DNA of 9,782 bases from Hyphomicrobiaceae bacterium UBA4118 (GCA_002383105.1 DFXC01000101.1:1-9782); one strand, 5' to 3'. Positions 1 through 7,017 are shown, counted from the stretch's first letter. Made by a program: numbers and translations. The notes: generated from the letters alone by a model not told the origin.

Positions 1-405
1 ATCGAAGTGATGGTCAGCTTCGCCAATGGCGGGAGCCTCACCCCTGAGGACCTTGCGCTCATCGAGGCCATTCGCAGCGAACGGTCCATTCTCGCAGCGA
101 GCCGGGCAACCGGCGTCTCCTATCGCAAATGCTGGCTGATGGTCGATGCGCTGAACCGGACCTTCGAGACGCCGGTGTTCGCTACCTTTCCCGGGCGGCG
201 CGGCGCCGGCGCGCAATTGACGGATTTCGGCGAGCGGCTGGTCGCGCTCTACCGGTCCATGGAACGGCGCTCGCGGAGCGCAAGCGCGCAGAGCCTCGCC
301 GAGCTTAACGCCTCGCTCAATCGGTCCTATCGGCCACGGGCCAGCGGCGGGGCAGGGGAAGACGTTGCGCCTCAACCGCGTCTTTCCCGATGGCGACGCT
401 CTTGA
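1..405 (+). CDS. ModE-like winged helix-turn-helix regulator (5' partial)
   Basis: This is a DNA-binding protein of the ModE N-terminal (LysR-like wHTH) family, whose best-known member regulates molybdate uptake. The frame is open from base 1, and the residues before the first possible starts (GTG at 7, ATG at 10) already fit the family's N-terminal strand, so the true start is probably left of the window. Family landmarks are the helix containing ALIEAIRSERSI, the recognition region ATGVSYRKCWLMVDALN, the glycine-rich wing GRRGAGAQLT, and the following helix FGERLVALYRSMERR. It ends about 35 residues after that helix with no C-terminal TOBE (molybdate-binding) domain, unlike E. coli ModE. 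HTH-only ModE homologues are common in proteobacteria. The last 89 bases overlap the antisense TOBE-domain gene. What it senses cannot be told from the sequence. The family call is firm; the molybdate role is inferred. Confidence 0.85.
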   Translation: MEVMVSFANGGSLTPEDLALIEAIRSERSILAASRATGVSYRKCWLMVDALNRTFETPVFATFPGRRGAGAQLTDFGERLVALYRSMERRSRSASAQSLAELNASLNRSYRPRASGGAGEDVAPQPRLSRWRRS

Positions 406-808
406 TCATGGCCCAGGCGCGCAGGCGAAGCTCGAGCCCCAGCCGCTCGACGGACTCCGCGGTCACCAGGGCATCGAGAAGGGTGGCGCCGAGATTGAGG
501 GTGACGCGCACGTAAGGCAACGCGAGCGGCTCGATCTCCACGATGGTCCCGGGCAGGCGATTGGTGATCGACACATCCATCGGCCGCGAGAGCGCGATCG
601 ACACGTCGCGCGCATAGATCGTCACCTTCACGCCGGAATCGACCGGTGCGGCGACGATGGGCACGCGCAGCTCACCGTCGCCGAAAAACAGCGTCGAGAG
701 ACCATGGCGGGAGTCGTGCCGGAGGACCCGCGCATGTAGCGTCGTGGCAAAGGACGGCGTCTTGGATGCCTTGGCTGCTCGTGGGCGCCCGGCGTGCTCG
801 GTGCTCAT
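317..808 (-). CDS. Stand-alone ModC-type C-terminal (TOBE) domain protein
   Basis: The 163-residue product matches the C-terminal third of ModC, the molybdate ABC-transporter ATPase. It has a linker strand region (about 24-60), the characteristic YARDVSIALSRP (65-76), then a TOBE domain (about 78-141) containing SITNRLPGTIVEIE and ending AWAMIKSVAI. In ModC this part regulates the ATPase and can bind oxyanion. Here no Walker A, signature or Walker B motif precedes it, because the region upstream on this strand encodes the flavoprotein. The ATG at 808 is chosen because the homology begins soon after it and it lies 16 bases past the upstream stop. Longer in-frame extensions only read the neighbouring gene out of frame. 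No strong Shine-Dalgarno is visible, so coupling to the upstream gene is likely. It could be a functional orphan ligand-binding domain or a remnant of modC, but the frame is intact. It overlaps the ModE-like gene tail-to-tail. Confidence 0.78.
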   Translation of the reverse strand: MSTEHAGRPRAAKASKTPSFATTLHARVLRHDSRHGLSTLFFGDGELRVPIVAAPVDSGVKVTIYARDVSIALSRPMDVSITNRLPGTIVEIEPLALPYVRVTLNLGATLLDALVTAESVERLGLELRLRAWAMIKSVAIGKDAVEAQRLPLPRRWPVADRTD

Positions 809-824
809 GGGTTTGACTCTACGC

Positions 825-2507
825 CTATCGGGCAGGCAGGGACTCTGACGCAAGCGCGCTGTGAATCTGCGCCACGACCGCGGCGCCTTCGCCCACGGCG
901 GCAGCCACGCGCTTGGTCGAGCCGGCCCGCACGTCGCCGATGGCGAATACGCCTGGCCGATTGGTCTCGAGTGGCAGGGCAGCGCGGCCGATCGCACCGT
1001 TCCCTTGAGCAAATGCCGCCCCGGTGACTACGAAGCCCTTCTCGTCCACCGCGACGCAGTCATCGAGCCAGCTCGCGTTCGGGTCGGCGCCAATGAACAA
1101 GAAGAGATGGCGTAAGGGGCAGGTGTGGGTGGCTCCCGTGGTCCTGTCGCGGAACACCGCGCCGGTGAGCCCGGTGGCCTGATCGCCTTCGAGCCCTACG
1201 ATCTCCGTCTTGGTGTGAAGCTCCACATTGGGAAGGGCCCTGATGCGGTCGATGAGGTAGCGCGACATGGAGACTTCCAAGCCTTCGCCGCGCACCACGA
1301 GATGCAGCTGCTTGACCTTAGGCGCGAGGTAGACCGCCGCTTGTCCAGCCGAGTTGCCGCCACCGATCAGGGCCACCTCCTCGCCTTCGCAGAGCTTTGC
1401 CTCCACCGGCGAAGCCCAATAGGAAATGCCGGCGCCCTCGAAGATCGACAGGTTCGGGATCGGAGGCCGGCGGTAGCGTGCCCCGGAAGCGACCACCACG
1501 GTCCGGGCGCGCACCACCGCGCCATTGTCGAGCTCGAGCCGCAAAGGTCCGCCCGAATTGCCGCAATCGAGCCGCGCCACCTCGAGCGGAATGGCGATCT
1601 CGACGCCGAACTTGAGCGCCTGGTTGAAGGCGCGGCCCGCAAGGGCCATGCCGGAGATGCCGGTGGGGAAGCCGAGATAGTTCTCGATCCGCATCGAGGC
1701 CCCGGCCTGTCCGCCGAAGGCCCTCTGATCGAGGACGATCACGGAGAGGCCCTCTGAGCCCGCATAGACGGCGGTGGCGAGCCCTGCGGGACCGGCGCCG
1801 ACTACAGCGACGTCATAGACGATCTGCGGGTCGAGCTCGGGCGTGATGCCGAGGCAGATTCCCGCCTCACTATCCGTAGGACGCTTCAGCACCGTTCCGT
1901 TCGAACAGACCAGGAGCGGCAGCTCCTCCGGCAGAATACCCAGGCGTTCGACCAAGGCGCGGCCGCCTTCCTCGGCGGAGGCATCAAGCACCGCGTAAGG
2001 GTAGCCATTGCGGCGGAGAAAGCCTTGGAGCCGGACGAGGTCCGGTGTGCCCGGATTTCCGACGAGGACTGAACCTGCGCCGCCCTCCTCGATGAGTCCG
2101 ACCCGCCGCAGGATAAACGCGCGCATCATGATCTCGCCGACGTCGGCGGAGCCGACCATCAGGGCTCGCACATGGGGGCCGTCGAACGGTAGTGCGGTGC
2201 AGCCCTCCGGCCCCGCCCGTCCGGTCGCAAGGTATCCACGTCCGGCGAGCTGGTTGACCTCGCCGGAGAATTGCCCGGCGTGGTGGGTTGTGATCGCGAC
2301 CTCGCGGGCGAGACCATCCCGCCGCACCACCTCGATCGCGCCCTTGAGCACCAGCCACGCCGGTGCATTTGGTTTGCTCACATCAAAAACGGCATCGCCC
2401 GGTGCGAAAACCTGTTCCGGTCCGCTGGCGAAGCGCTTCGCGGTCTCGACCTGCGCAGCGTCGAGCACGGGAAACATCTGCTCACGTCTTGTGTCGATGA
2501 TGCTCAT
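825..2507 (-). CDS. Cyclic-nucleotide-domain / thioredoxin-reductase-like FAD oxidoreductase
   Basis: This 560-residue three-part fusion has a Crp-type cyclic-nucleotide-binding-like domain at about 10-135 (including FSGEVNQLAGRGYLATGRA, 80-98), a thioredoxin/glutaredoxin-like fold without a CxxC at about 144-220, and a thioredoxin-reductase-like flavoprotein from about 230 to the end. The FAD motif is VVGAGPAG (235-242), the NADPH motif is IGGGNSAG (381-388), and the second FAD motif is FAIGDV (521-526). At the place where thioredoxin reductase has its redox CATC the sequence reads WASP (364-367), so it should not pass electrons through that disulfide. Annotation pipelines usually call such proteins thioredoxin-disulfide reductases; FAD-dependent oxidoreductase is safer. 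It is presumably cytoplasmic. The ATG at 2507 is preferred to a further-upstream start because GAGAAG lies just before it. It sits 97 bases after the PNPOx-like gene and 16 before the TOBE gene. The physiological electron acceptor is unknown. Confidence 0.9.
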   Translation of the reverse strand: MSIIDTRREQMFPVLDAAQVETAKRFASGPEQVFAPGDAVFDVSKPNAPAWLVLKGAIEVVRRDGLAREVAITTHHAGQFSGEVNQLAGRGYLATGRAGPEGCTALPFDGPHVRALMVGSADVGEIMMRAFILRRVGLIEEGGAGSVLVGNPGTPDLVRLQGFLRRNGYPYAVLDASAEEGGRALVERLGILPEELPLLVCSNGTVLKRPTDSEAGICLGITPELDPQIVYDVAVVGAGPAGLATAVYAGSEGLSVIVLDQRAFGGQAGASMRIENYLGFPTGISGMALAGRAFNQALKFGVEIAIPLEVARLDCGNSGGPLRLELDNGAVVRARTVVVASGARYRRPPIPNLSIFEGAGISYWASPVEAKLCEGEEVALIGGGNSAGQAAVYLAPKVKQLHLVVRGEGLEVSMSRYLIDRIRALPNVELHTKTEIVGLEGDQATGLTGAVFRDRTTGATHTCPLRHLFLFIGADPNASWLDDCVAVDEKGFVVTGAAFAQGNGAIGRAALPLETNRPGVFAIGDVRAGSTKRVAAAVGEGAAVVAQIHSALASESLPAR

Positions 2508-2604
2508 CGTGGCTTCTCGTGGAGGGGAATGCTGCTGCAAGCTTAGCACGCGAGCAGGTCCGCGCCCGCGTGACAATCGAGACCTGACCCTAAACCCGCA
2601 GCCC

Positions 2605-3231
2605 CTAGGGCGCGTTCCCGGCCGGACGGAGACGCGCCAGCTCCGCCTCCAAGGCCTTGATCCGCGCGTCGCGCTCGGCGAGCACCGCCGCCACTTGCGC
2701 GGCCTCGAAGCGGAGCGGGATGTGCTGCGGGCAGTTCGCGTCCCAGGCCGTGACGGTGAAGAGGATCGCCTGCTCGGGCCGCGCCTTGTAGCCCTCAGGC
2801 ATAAGCTTGGCGATCAGCTCCGCATCTCCCTCGACGACGCGCGCGGTCCCCCAGATCTTCACCCGCTGGCGCGCGCCATAGTCGATCAGGAAGAGGATGG
2901 CCTTGGGGTTATCTGAGAGATTGCCCTGGCTGATATATTGCCGGTTTCCGGTGAAGTCGGCAAAGCCGATGGTGCTCTCGTCCAGCACCTTGAGGAAGCC
3001 GGGCGGCCCGCCGCGGTGCTGGATATAGGGCTGGCCATCCTTGCTCGCCGTGCCGAGGAAGACGCTGATCTGGCCTTCGATGACATGGGCGAGATCGGGC
3101 GTGATGTGGGTCTCCCACGAGCCGCGCTGCTCCACATTCGCGTAGCCGCGGCGCGAGCCCTTGCGCGTCTGGATTGCCTTAACGGAAGGCGTGAAGGCGA
3201 TGTCGCTGGAATAGGCGGCGGGCTCGTTCAT
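2605..3231 (-). CDS. Pyridoxamine 5'-phosphate oxidase-like (FMN split-barrel) protein
   Basis: The 208-residue protein belongs to the PNPOx-like split-barrel family. Members bind FMN, F420 or heme, and many are oxidoreductases of unknown substrate rather than true pyridoxamine phosphate oxidases. Visible landmarks are the barrel strand ISVFLGTASKDGQPYIQHRGG (55-75, shown in part), then FADFTGNRQYISQGNLSDNP (90-109), which is the flavin-phosphate-binding region, and ILFLIDYGARQRVKIWGTA after it. A short heptad-like helix, about 178-202 (AERDARIKALEAELARL), probably forms a coiled coil and may help dimerise it. The start is well supported: TAAAGGA lies 8 bases upstream and contains the stop codon of the preceding DUF1348 gene, so translation of the two is probably coupled. 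No export signal is seen. Substrate and exact cofactor cannot be assigned. Confidence 0.87.
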   Translation of the reverse strand: MNEPAAYSSDIAFTPSVKAIQTRKGSRRGYANVEQRGSWETHITPDLAHVIEGQISVFLGTASKDGQPYIQHRGGPPGFLKVLDESTIGFADFTGNRQYISQGNLSDNPKAILFLIDYGARQRVKIWGTARVVEGDAELIAKLMPEGYKARPEQAILFTVTAWDANCPQHIPLRFEAAQVAAVLAERDARIKALEAELARLRPAGNAP

Positions 3232-3242
3232 GAGAAATTCCT

Positions 3243-3710
3243 TTACAGACCGAGATCGCTCAACGAGGGGTGGTCGTCAGGGCGGCGGCCGAGCGGCCAG
3301 CGGAACTTGCGATTCTTCTCGGCGATCGGCAGGTCGTTGATGCTGGCGATGCGCCGCCGCATCAGGCCGTTCGCTTCGAACTCCCAGTTCTCGTTGCCGT
3401 AGCTGCGGAACCAGTTGCCGCTATCGTCGTGCCACTCATAGGCAAAGCGCACGGCGATGCGGTTGTCGCGAAAGGTCCACAGCTCCTTGATCAGCCGATA
3501 GTCGAGCTCGTGGGTCCATTTGCGCTTGAGAAAAGCCATGATCTCCTCCCGGCCCGTGAGGAACTCGGCGCGGTTTCGCCACACGGTGTCGGTCGTATAG
3601 GCCAGCGCGACCTTCGGCTCGCGCGTGTTCCAGGCGTCCTCGGCCTTGCGCACCTTCTCGGTGGCGGTCTCGAGCGTGAAAGGCGGAAGCGGTGGGCGTT
3701 GCTCGGTCAT
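3243..3710 (-). CDS. DUF1348 / NTF2-like (SnoaL-fold) protein
   Basis: The 155-residue protein matches the DUF1348 branch of the NTF2-like superfamily, small cone-shaped alpha+beta barrels whose biochemical role in this branch is not established. Conserved features are the first helix with [18 protein letters not shown] (22-39), the strand [16 protein letters not shown] (42-57), [17 protein letters not shown] (62-78), then [12 protein letters not shown] and [14 protein letters not shown] (98-111). The length is normal for the family. The ATG at 3710 has a good Shine-Dalgarno (GATGAGG, five bases away). It is the first gene of the left-hand operon; its stop at 3243-3245 is embedded in the ribosome-binding site of the PNPOx-like gene. 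Other members of this superfamily are isomerases, dehydratases or ligand-binding proteins, so an enzymatic role is possible but unproven. Confidence 0.86.
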   Translation of the reverse strand: MTEQRPPLPPFTLETATEKVRKAEDAWNTREPKVALAYTTDTVWRNRAEFLTGREEIMAFLKRKWTHELDYRLIKELWTFRDNRIAVRFAYEWHDDSGNWFRSYGNENWEFEANGLMRRRIASINDLPIAEKNRKFRWPLGRRPDDHPSLSDLGL

Positions 3711-3981
3711 GTCGGCCTCATCTTGTCACTTCGGCGCGACCTCACGGTCGAGTAAATCGCGGATCGACGGAACCATGGCATCGATGGCGGTTCGCTACCC
3801 GTGTACCTAATGTCTTCGGACGCTGCACAGTATCGGTTTTATTTGGAAGTCATTCTCTCGGATTTCGGAAAGGTAATCCCGGCGTCAGGCCGCGCACAGG
3901 GCCGACCAGGCTATCGCGACGTTGGCGCCGACATAGGCCGTCAATGAGCACGACCACATGCAATCGAAAGCAGCAGGCTCA
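3711..3981. other. Intergenic region upstream of the DUF1348 operon
   Basis: This 271-base stretch lies between the end of aguB and the start of the DUF1348 gene, both on the minus strand, and is the largest gap in the window. It should hold the promoter of the downstream operon, but I could not find a convincing -35/-10 pair. The part around 3820-3870 is the most AT-rich. A short inverted repeat, CGACC-TCAC-GGTCG, lies at 3737-3750 in the leader of the DUF1348 gene. No clear Rho-independent terminator follows aguB, so read-through is possible. A 24-codon hydrophobic reading frame (3885-3959, minus) is present but has no ribosome-binding site and is not called as a gene. Confidence 0.5.
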
Positions 3982-4842
3982 TCACAAGATGCTTTTGGCG
4001 TAGAGGTCGGTGCGGCGGTCGCGGAAAAAGCCCCACTCGGCGCGGTAGGTTGCGATCTCGGCGAGATTGAAGCTCGCGACCAGCACGCCCTCCTCCGTCT
4101 CGCCGAAGCTCTCGACGAGCTCGCCGGTGTGATCGGCGATGAAGGAATGGCCGTAGAATTTTTGCGTCGCGCCGTCATTCTCCTCGATGCCGATGCGGTT
4201 GGCGGCCACGACTGGCACGGCATTCGACACCGCGTGGCCCTGCATCGCGCGCCGCCATTGCTTGTGGGTGTCGAGGGTAAGGTCGTAAGGCTCCGAGCCG
4301 ATGGCGGTGGGATAGAGCAGCAGCTCGGCCCCTTCCAGCACCATGGCGCGTGCCGCCTCGGGATACCACTGGTCCCAGCAGATGCCGACGCCGATCACGC
4401 CGGCTCGCGTCTTCCACGCCTTGAAGCCGGTATCGCCGGGACGGAAATAGTATTTCTCCTGATAGCCGGGGCCGTCGGGGATGTGACTCTTGCGATAGAT
4501 GCCGAGGATTTCTCCGTCGGCATTGGCAACTGCCACGCTGTTGTAATGACGCGGTCCATCCTTCTCGAAGAAGGAGATGGGGATGACCACCTTCAGCTCC
4601 TTGGCGAGCCTAGCAAGCGGGAGCACCGCGGGATGCTCTTGCACAGGGTAGGCGGTGGCGAACCATTTCGGGTCCTGCCGCGTCGGGAAGTAGATGCCCT
4701 GGAACAGCTCGGAAGGCAGGATGACCCGTGCGCCTTTCTTCGCTGCCTCGCGGATGAACCCCTCCGTCTTGGCGATGTTCGCCTTCATGTCGGGGCCGTA
4801 AGAGGCCTGGATGGCCGCGACGGTGATCGTGCGCTCGGTCAT
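3982..4842 (-). CDS. aguB: N-carbamoylputrescine amidase
   Basis: This enzyme of the nitrilase superfamily hydrolyses N-carbamoylputrescine to putrescine, CO2 and ammonia, the second step of agmatine use for polyamine synthesis. The Glu-Lys-Cys triad is visible: E45 in LPSELFQG, K118 in YRKSHIP, and C155 in GVGICWDQWYPEAAR. The 286-residue length is usual for AguB. Specificity is supported by the DQWYPEAAR context after the catalytic cysteine, by the C-terminal EWGFFRDRRTDLY, and above all by the adjoining agmatine deiminase gene. The ATG follows the aguA stop with no gap (TAGATG), and AGGAG lies nine bases upstream inside the end of aguA, so the pair is translationally coupled. It should be cytoplasmic. 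No arginine decarboxylase gene is in the window. Confidence 0.95.
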   Translation of the reverse strand: MTERTITVAAIQASYGPDMKANIAKTEGFIREAAKKGARVILPSELFQGIYFPTRQDPKWFATAYPVQEHPAVLPLARLAKELKVVIPISFFEKDGPRHYNSVAVANADGEILGIYRKSHIPDGPGYQEKYYFRPGDTGFKAWKTRAGVIGVGICWDQWYPEAARAMVLEGAELLLYPTAIGSEPYDLTLDTHKQWRRAMQGHAVSNAVPVVAANRIGIEENDGATQKFYGHSFIADHTGELVESFGETEEGVLVASFNLAEIATYRAEWGFFRDRRTDLYAKSIL

Positions 4843-5865
4843 CTAGAGCGGCTCCTGTTGCGTGATGCAATGGAACGAGCCGCCGCCCGACGTCCCTTGG
4901 CCGAGAAGTCCGCGCGAGGAGACTCCGATGACCTTGCGGTCGGGAAACACGTCTCGCAAGGCTTCGAGTGCAAGCGCGGCAGTGGAGGTTCCATAGACGG
5001 GCACGACCACGACGCCATTGGCGATGACGAAGTTCATGTGCGAGGCGGGGGAGACTTCGCCCGCCTCGTTGAGGACCAGGCCGGCACTCGGAATGCGAAT
5101 GACCTCAAGCTTGCGGCCAAGCGCGTCCGTCGCAGTTTCGAGCGTCCGCGCGATCGCGTTGAGGGTCGCCGCATTAGGATCGTCGGCGCCGGCAGGGGAC
5201 TGGCAGACCACATTGGCCGCGCCCACGAAACGGGCGAGATTGTCGATATGGCCGTCGGTGTGATCGTTGATGAGGCCTTCGTCGATCCAGACGATCTTCT
5301 TGGCGCCGAAGGCCTCTCCGAGTGCCGCTTCCGCCTCCTGCTTCGTCCAGCCGTTGCGATTTTCGTTCAACAGCGTCTGCCGCGTGGTCAGGATCGTGCC
5401 TTGACCGTCATGCTCGATGGCGCCGCCTTCCAGCACGAAATCAAAACAGCGCGTGGGCACGCCCGCCAGAAGCGCGATGTCGTCGCCGACGGTGGCATCG
5501 TCGGGCAGGTCGAACTTCCCGCCCCAGCCATTGGTCCTGAATCTGAGGGCAACCTTGCCTTTACGCGTTCGCGCAAAGATGGGCCCCGTGTCGCGGAGCC
5601 AGATGTCGCCGTATTTGGCGGGAACGATCTCGGCCACATCGTGCAAGGCCGCGCGGGCCGCGGCTTCCGCCTCGGCGCCGTTCACCAGCAGCCGGACCCT
5701 GTTAGTAGGGCTAAGCGCGCGCACCATCGCTGCTACGTCGCGGCGCGGCGTTGCGAGGTCCTCGTTCCACTCACCCGCGTCGGCGGGCCATGCGGTCCAG
5801 ATGGCCTTTTGCGGCGCCCATTCGGCGGGGACGGAGATCGCTCTTTCTGTCACAGAGAATTCCAT
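4843..5865 (-). CDS. aguA: Agmatine deiminase
   Basis: Agmatine deiminase (peptidyl-arginine-deiminase-like family) converts agmatine to N-carbamoylputrescine and ammonia. The pentein-fold landmarks are all present in 340 residues: WLRDTGPIF (89-97), the substrate-binding region NGWGGKF (112-118), LEGGAIEHDG (145-154), the catalytic DGHID (204-208), and the catalytic cysteine C333 in GGGSFHCITQQ near the C-terminus. Length and motif order are normal. The ATG at 5865 is preceded by an AGGT-type ribosome-binding site, and the N-terminal VPAEWAPQKAIWTAWP fits the family start. It is the first gene of the aguA-aguB pair, and its TAG stop abuts the aguB ATG. Transcription should start in the divergent region 5866-5979. 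Free-standing bacterial deiminases of this type can serve polyamine synthesis or agmatine catabolism; the neighbours do not decide which. Confidence 0.96.
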   Translation of the reverse strand: MEFSVTERAISVPAEWAPQKAIWTAWPADAGEWNEDLATPRRDVAAMVRALSPTNRVRLLVNGAEAEAAARAALHDVAEIVPAKYGDIWLRDTGPIFARTRKGKVALRFRTNGWGGKFDLPDDATVGDDIALLAGVPTRCFDFVLEGGAIEHDGQGTILTTRQTLLNENRNGWTKQEAEAALGEAFGAKKIVWIDEGLINDHTDGHIDNLARFVGAANVVCQSPAGADDPNAATLNAIARTLETATDALGRKLEVIRIPSAGLVLNEAGEVSPASHMNFVIANGVVVVPVYGTSTAALALEALRDVFPDRKVIGVSSRGLLGQGTSGGGSFHCITQQEPL

Positions 5866-5979
5866 GGAATGTTACCTATAGATAGGCGAAACCTTCCGCT
5901 ACCCTCCCGTATCGGAGCGGCGACCTCACATTTCTTTCGAGCCGTCTCGGGTGGGAACCGCGACTGAACGAGACCTCAC
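5866..5979. promoter_or_regulatory. Divergent promoter region aguA / persulfide dioxygenase-like gene
   Basis: These 114 bases separate two divergently transcribed genes and must carry both promoters unless they lie within coding sequence. A short inverted repeat CCTAT-AG-ATAGG lies at 5875-5886, ten bases before aguA. The ten-mer GACCTCACAT occurs twice, exactly 50 bases apart (5922-5931 and 5972-5981), the second copy running into the ATG of the rightward gene. No clear -35/-10 elements could be picked out, so the regulatory role of these repeats is only suggested. Confidence 0.45.
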
Positions 5980-7017
5980 ATGATTTTCCGGCAGCTCTAC
6001 GATAGCATCTCAAGCACCTACACCTATCTCCTGGCAAGCCGCCATGGCGGAGAGGCGCTCATCGTCGATCCGGTCCTCGAACGGGTCGACCGCTATATCC
6101 AGCTCCTGCGCGAGCTCGACCTGCGGCTGGTGAAAGCCATCGACACGCATCTCCATGCCGACCACATCACGGGACTTGAGGCGCTCAGCGAGCGCACGCG
6201 CTGCATCACGGTGATGGGGGAGCAGAGCAAGGCCGAGGTCGTCTCCATCCGTGTCGGCGACGGCGACCGGGTCGACATCGAGGGCTTGAGCCTCGAGGCG
6301 CTCTACACGCCGGGCCACACCGACGATTCCTACAGCTTCATCATGCCCGACCGGGTGTTCACCGGCGATACGCTGCTCATCCGCGGCACCGGCCGCACCG
6401 ACTTCCAGAACGGCGATCCGCGCGCGCAATACGACTCGCTGTTCGGGCGGCTGTTGAAGCTACCCGACGAGACGCTGGTCTATCCCGCGCACGACTATAA
6501 AGGCGACACGGTGAGCACCATCGGCGAGGAGCGGACCTTCAATCCCCGTCTGCAAGTTAAGTCGGTCGATGAGTATGTCAGCCTCATGAACAGCCTCAAC
6601 CTGCCCAATCCCAAGATGATGGACGTCGCCGTCCCCGCCAATATGCGGATCGGGCTTGCTCGAGACATTGTCACCGGGCGGGGCTGGACGCTCACGGCCG
6701 AAGAGGCAAAAAAATTCCTGGGCAAGCCCGACGTCGCCTTGATCGACCTCAGGGAGGACCAGGAGAGGCGGAAGGATGGGATCATCCCGGGGTCCCTGCA
6801 CGTTCCCTATCCCGACGTCGAGGAAAGCCTGAAGGCGGAGGGCCTGCTGCAACAACTCGGCAAGGCCGGCGGCAAGCATCTCATCTTCTTTTGCACCTAC
6901 GGTCAGCGGTCGGCCATGGCGGTGCAGGCGGCGCAAGCCGCGGGGCTCAGCACTGCGCGCCACATCCGCGGCGGGTTGCAAGCCTGGCGGCAGGCCGAAG
7001 GGCCGCTCACCCGTTAG
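5980..7017 (+). CDS. Persulfide dioxygenase-type metallo-beta-lactamase / rhodanese fusion
   Basis: The 345-residue protein joins an ETHE1-like metallo-beta-lactamase domain (about 1-235) to a C-terminal rhodanese domain (about 238-345). ETHE1-type enzymes are iron-dependent and oxidise glutathione persulfide to sulfite; the rhodanese partner moves sulfane sulfur, so the fusion would handle persulfide or thiosulfate. The metal-site residues are present: THLHADH (56-62), H113 in TPGHTDDS, D130 in FTGDTLL, and H171 in YPAHDY. Iron ligands by family analogy are H57, H113 and D130. The rhodanese active-site loop is CTYGQRSA with the catalytic cysteine at 305. The RTDFQNGD segment fits the ETHE1 rather than the glyoxalase II branch. 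The ribosome-binding site is weak. It is probably cytoplasmic. No sulfide:quinone reductase gene or ArsR-type regulator is nearby to confirm the sulfide role. Confidence 0.92.
   Translation: MIFRQLYDSISSTYTYLLASRHGGEALIVDPVLERVDRYIQLLRELDLRLVKAIDTHLHADHITGLEALSERTRCITVMGEQSKAEVVSIRVGDGDRVDIEGLSLEALYTPGHTDDSYSFIMPDRVFTGDTLLIRGTGRTDFQNGDPRAQYDSLFGRLLKLPDETLVYPAHDYKGDTVSTIGEERTFNPRLQVKSVDEYVSLMNSLNLPNPKMMDVAVPANMRIGLARDIVTGRGWTLTAEEAKKFLGKPDVALIDLREDQERRKDGIIPGSLHVPYPDVEESLKAEGLLQQLGKAGGKHLIFFCTYGQRSAMAVQAAQAAGLSTARHIRGGLQAWRQAEGPLTR

Noticed and set aside
809..1012. Upstream extension of the TOBE-domain gene to 1012
   Set aside because: The extra residues are an out-of-frame reading of the flavoprotein's 3' end and show no TOBE or ATPase similarity; the ATG at 808 fits the homology and operon spacing.
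2508..2576. Start of the cNMP/TrxR-like protein at 2576
   Set aside because: The added 23 residues are not typical of the family, and the ATG at 2507 has a ribosome-binding site just upstream.
2603..2610. Palindrome CCCTAGGG over the PNPOx-like stop codon
   Set aside because: Eight bases, overlapping a stop codon in GC-rich DNA; likely chance, with no second site seen.
3958..5967. Long plus-strand open frame (669 codons) across the agu genes
   Set aside because: It lies exactly antisense to aguA and aguB, whose catalytic motifs are intact, and its translation resembles no family. It is an open complement frame of GC-rich codon use.
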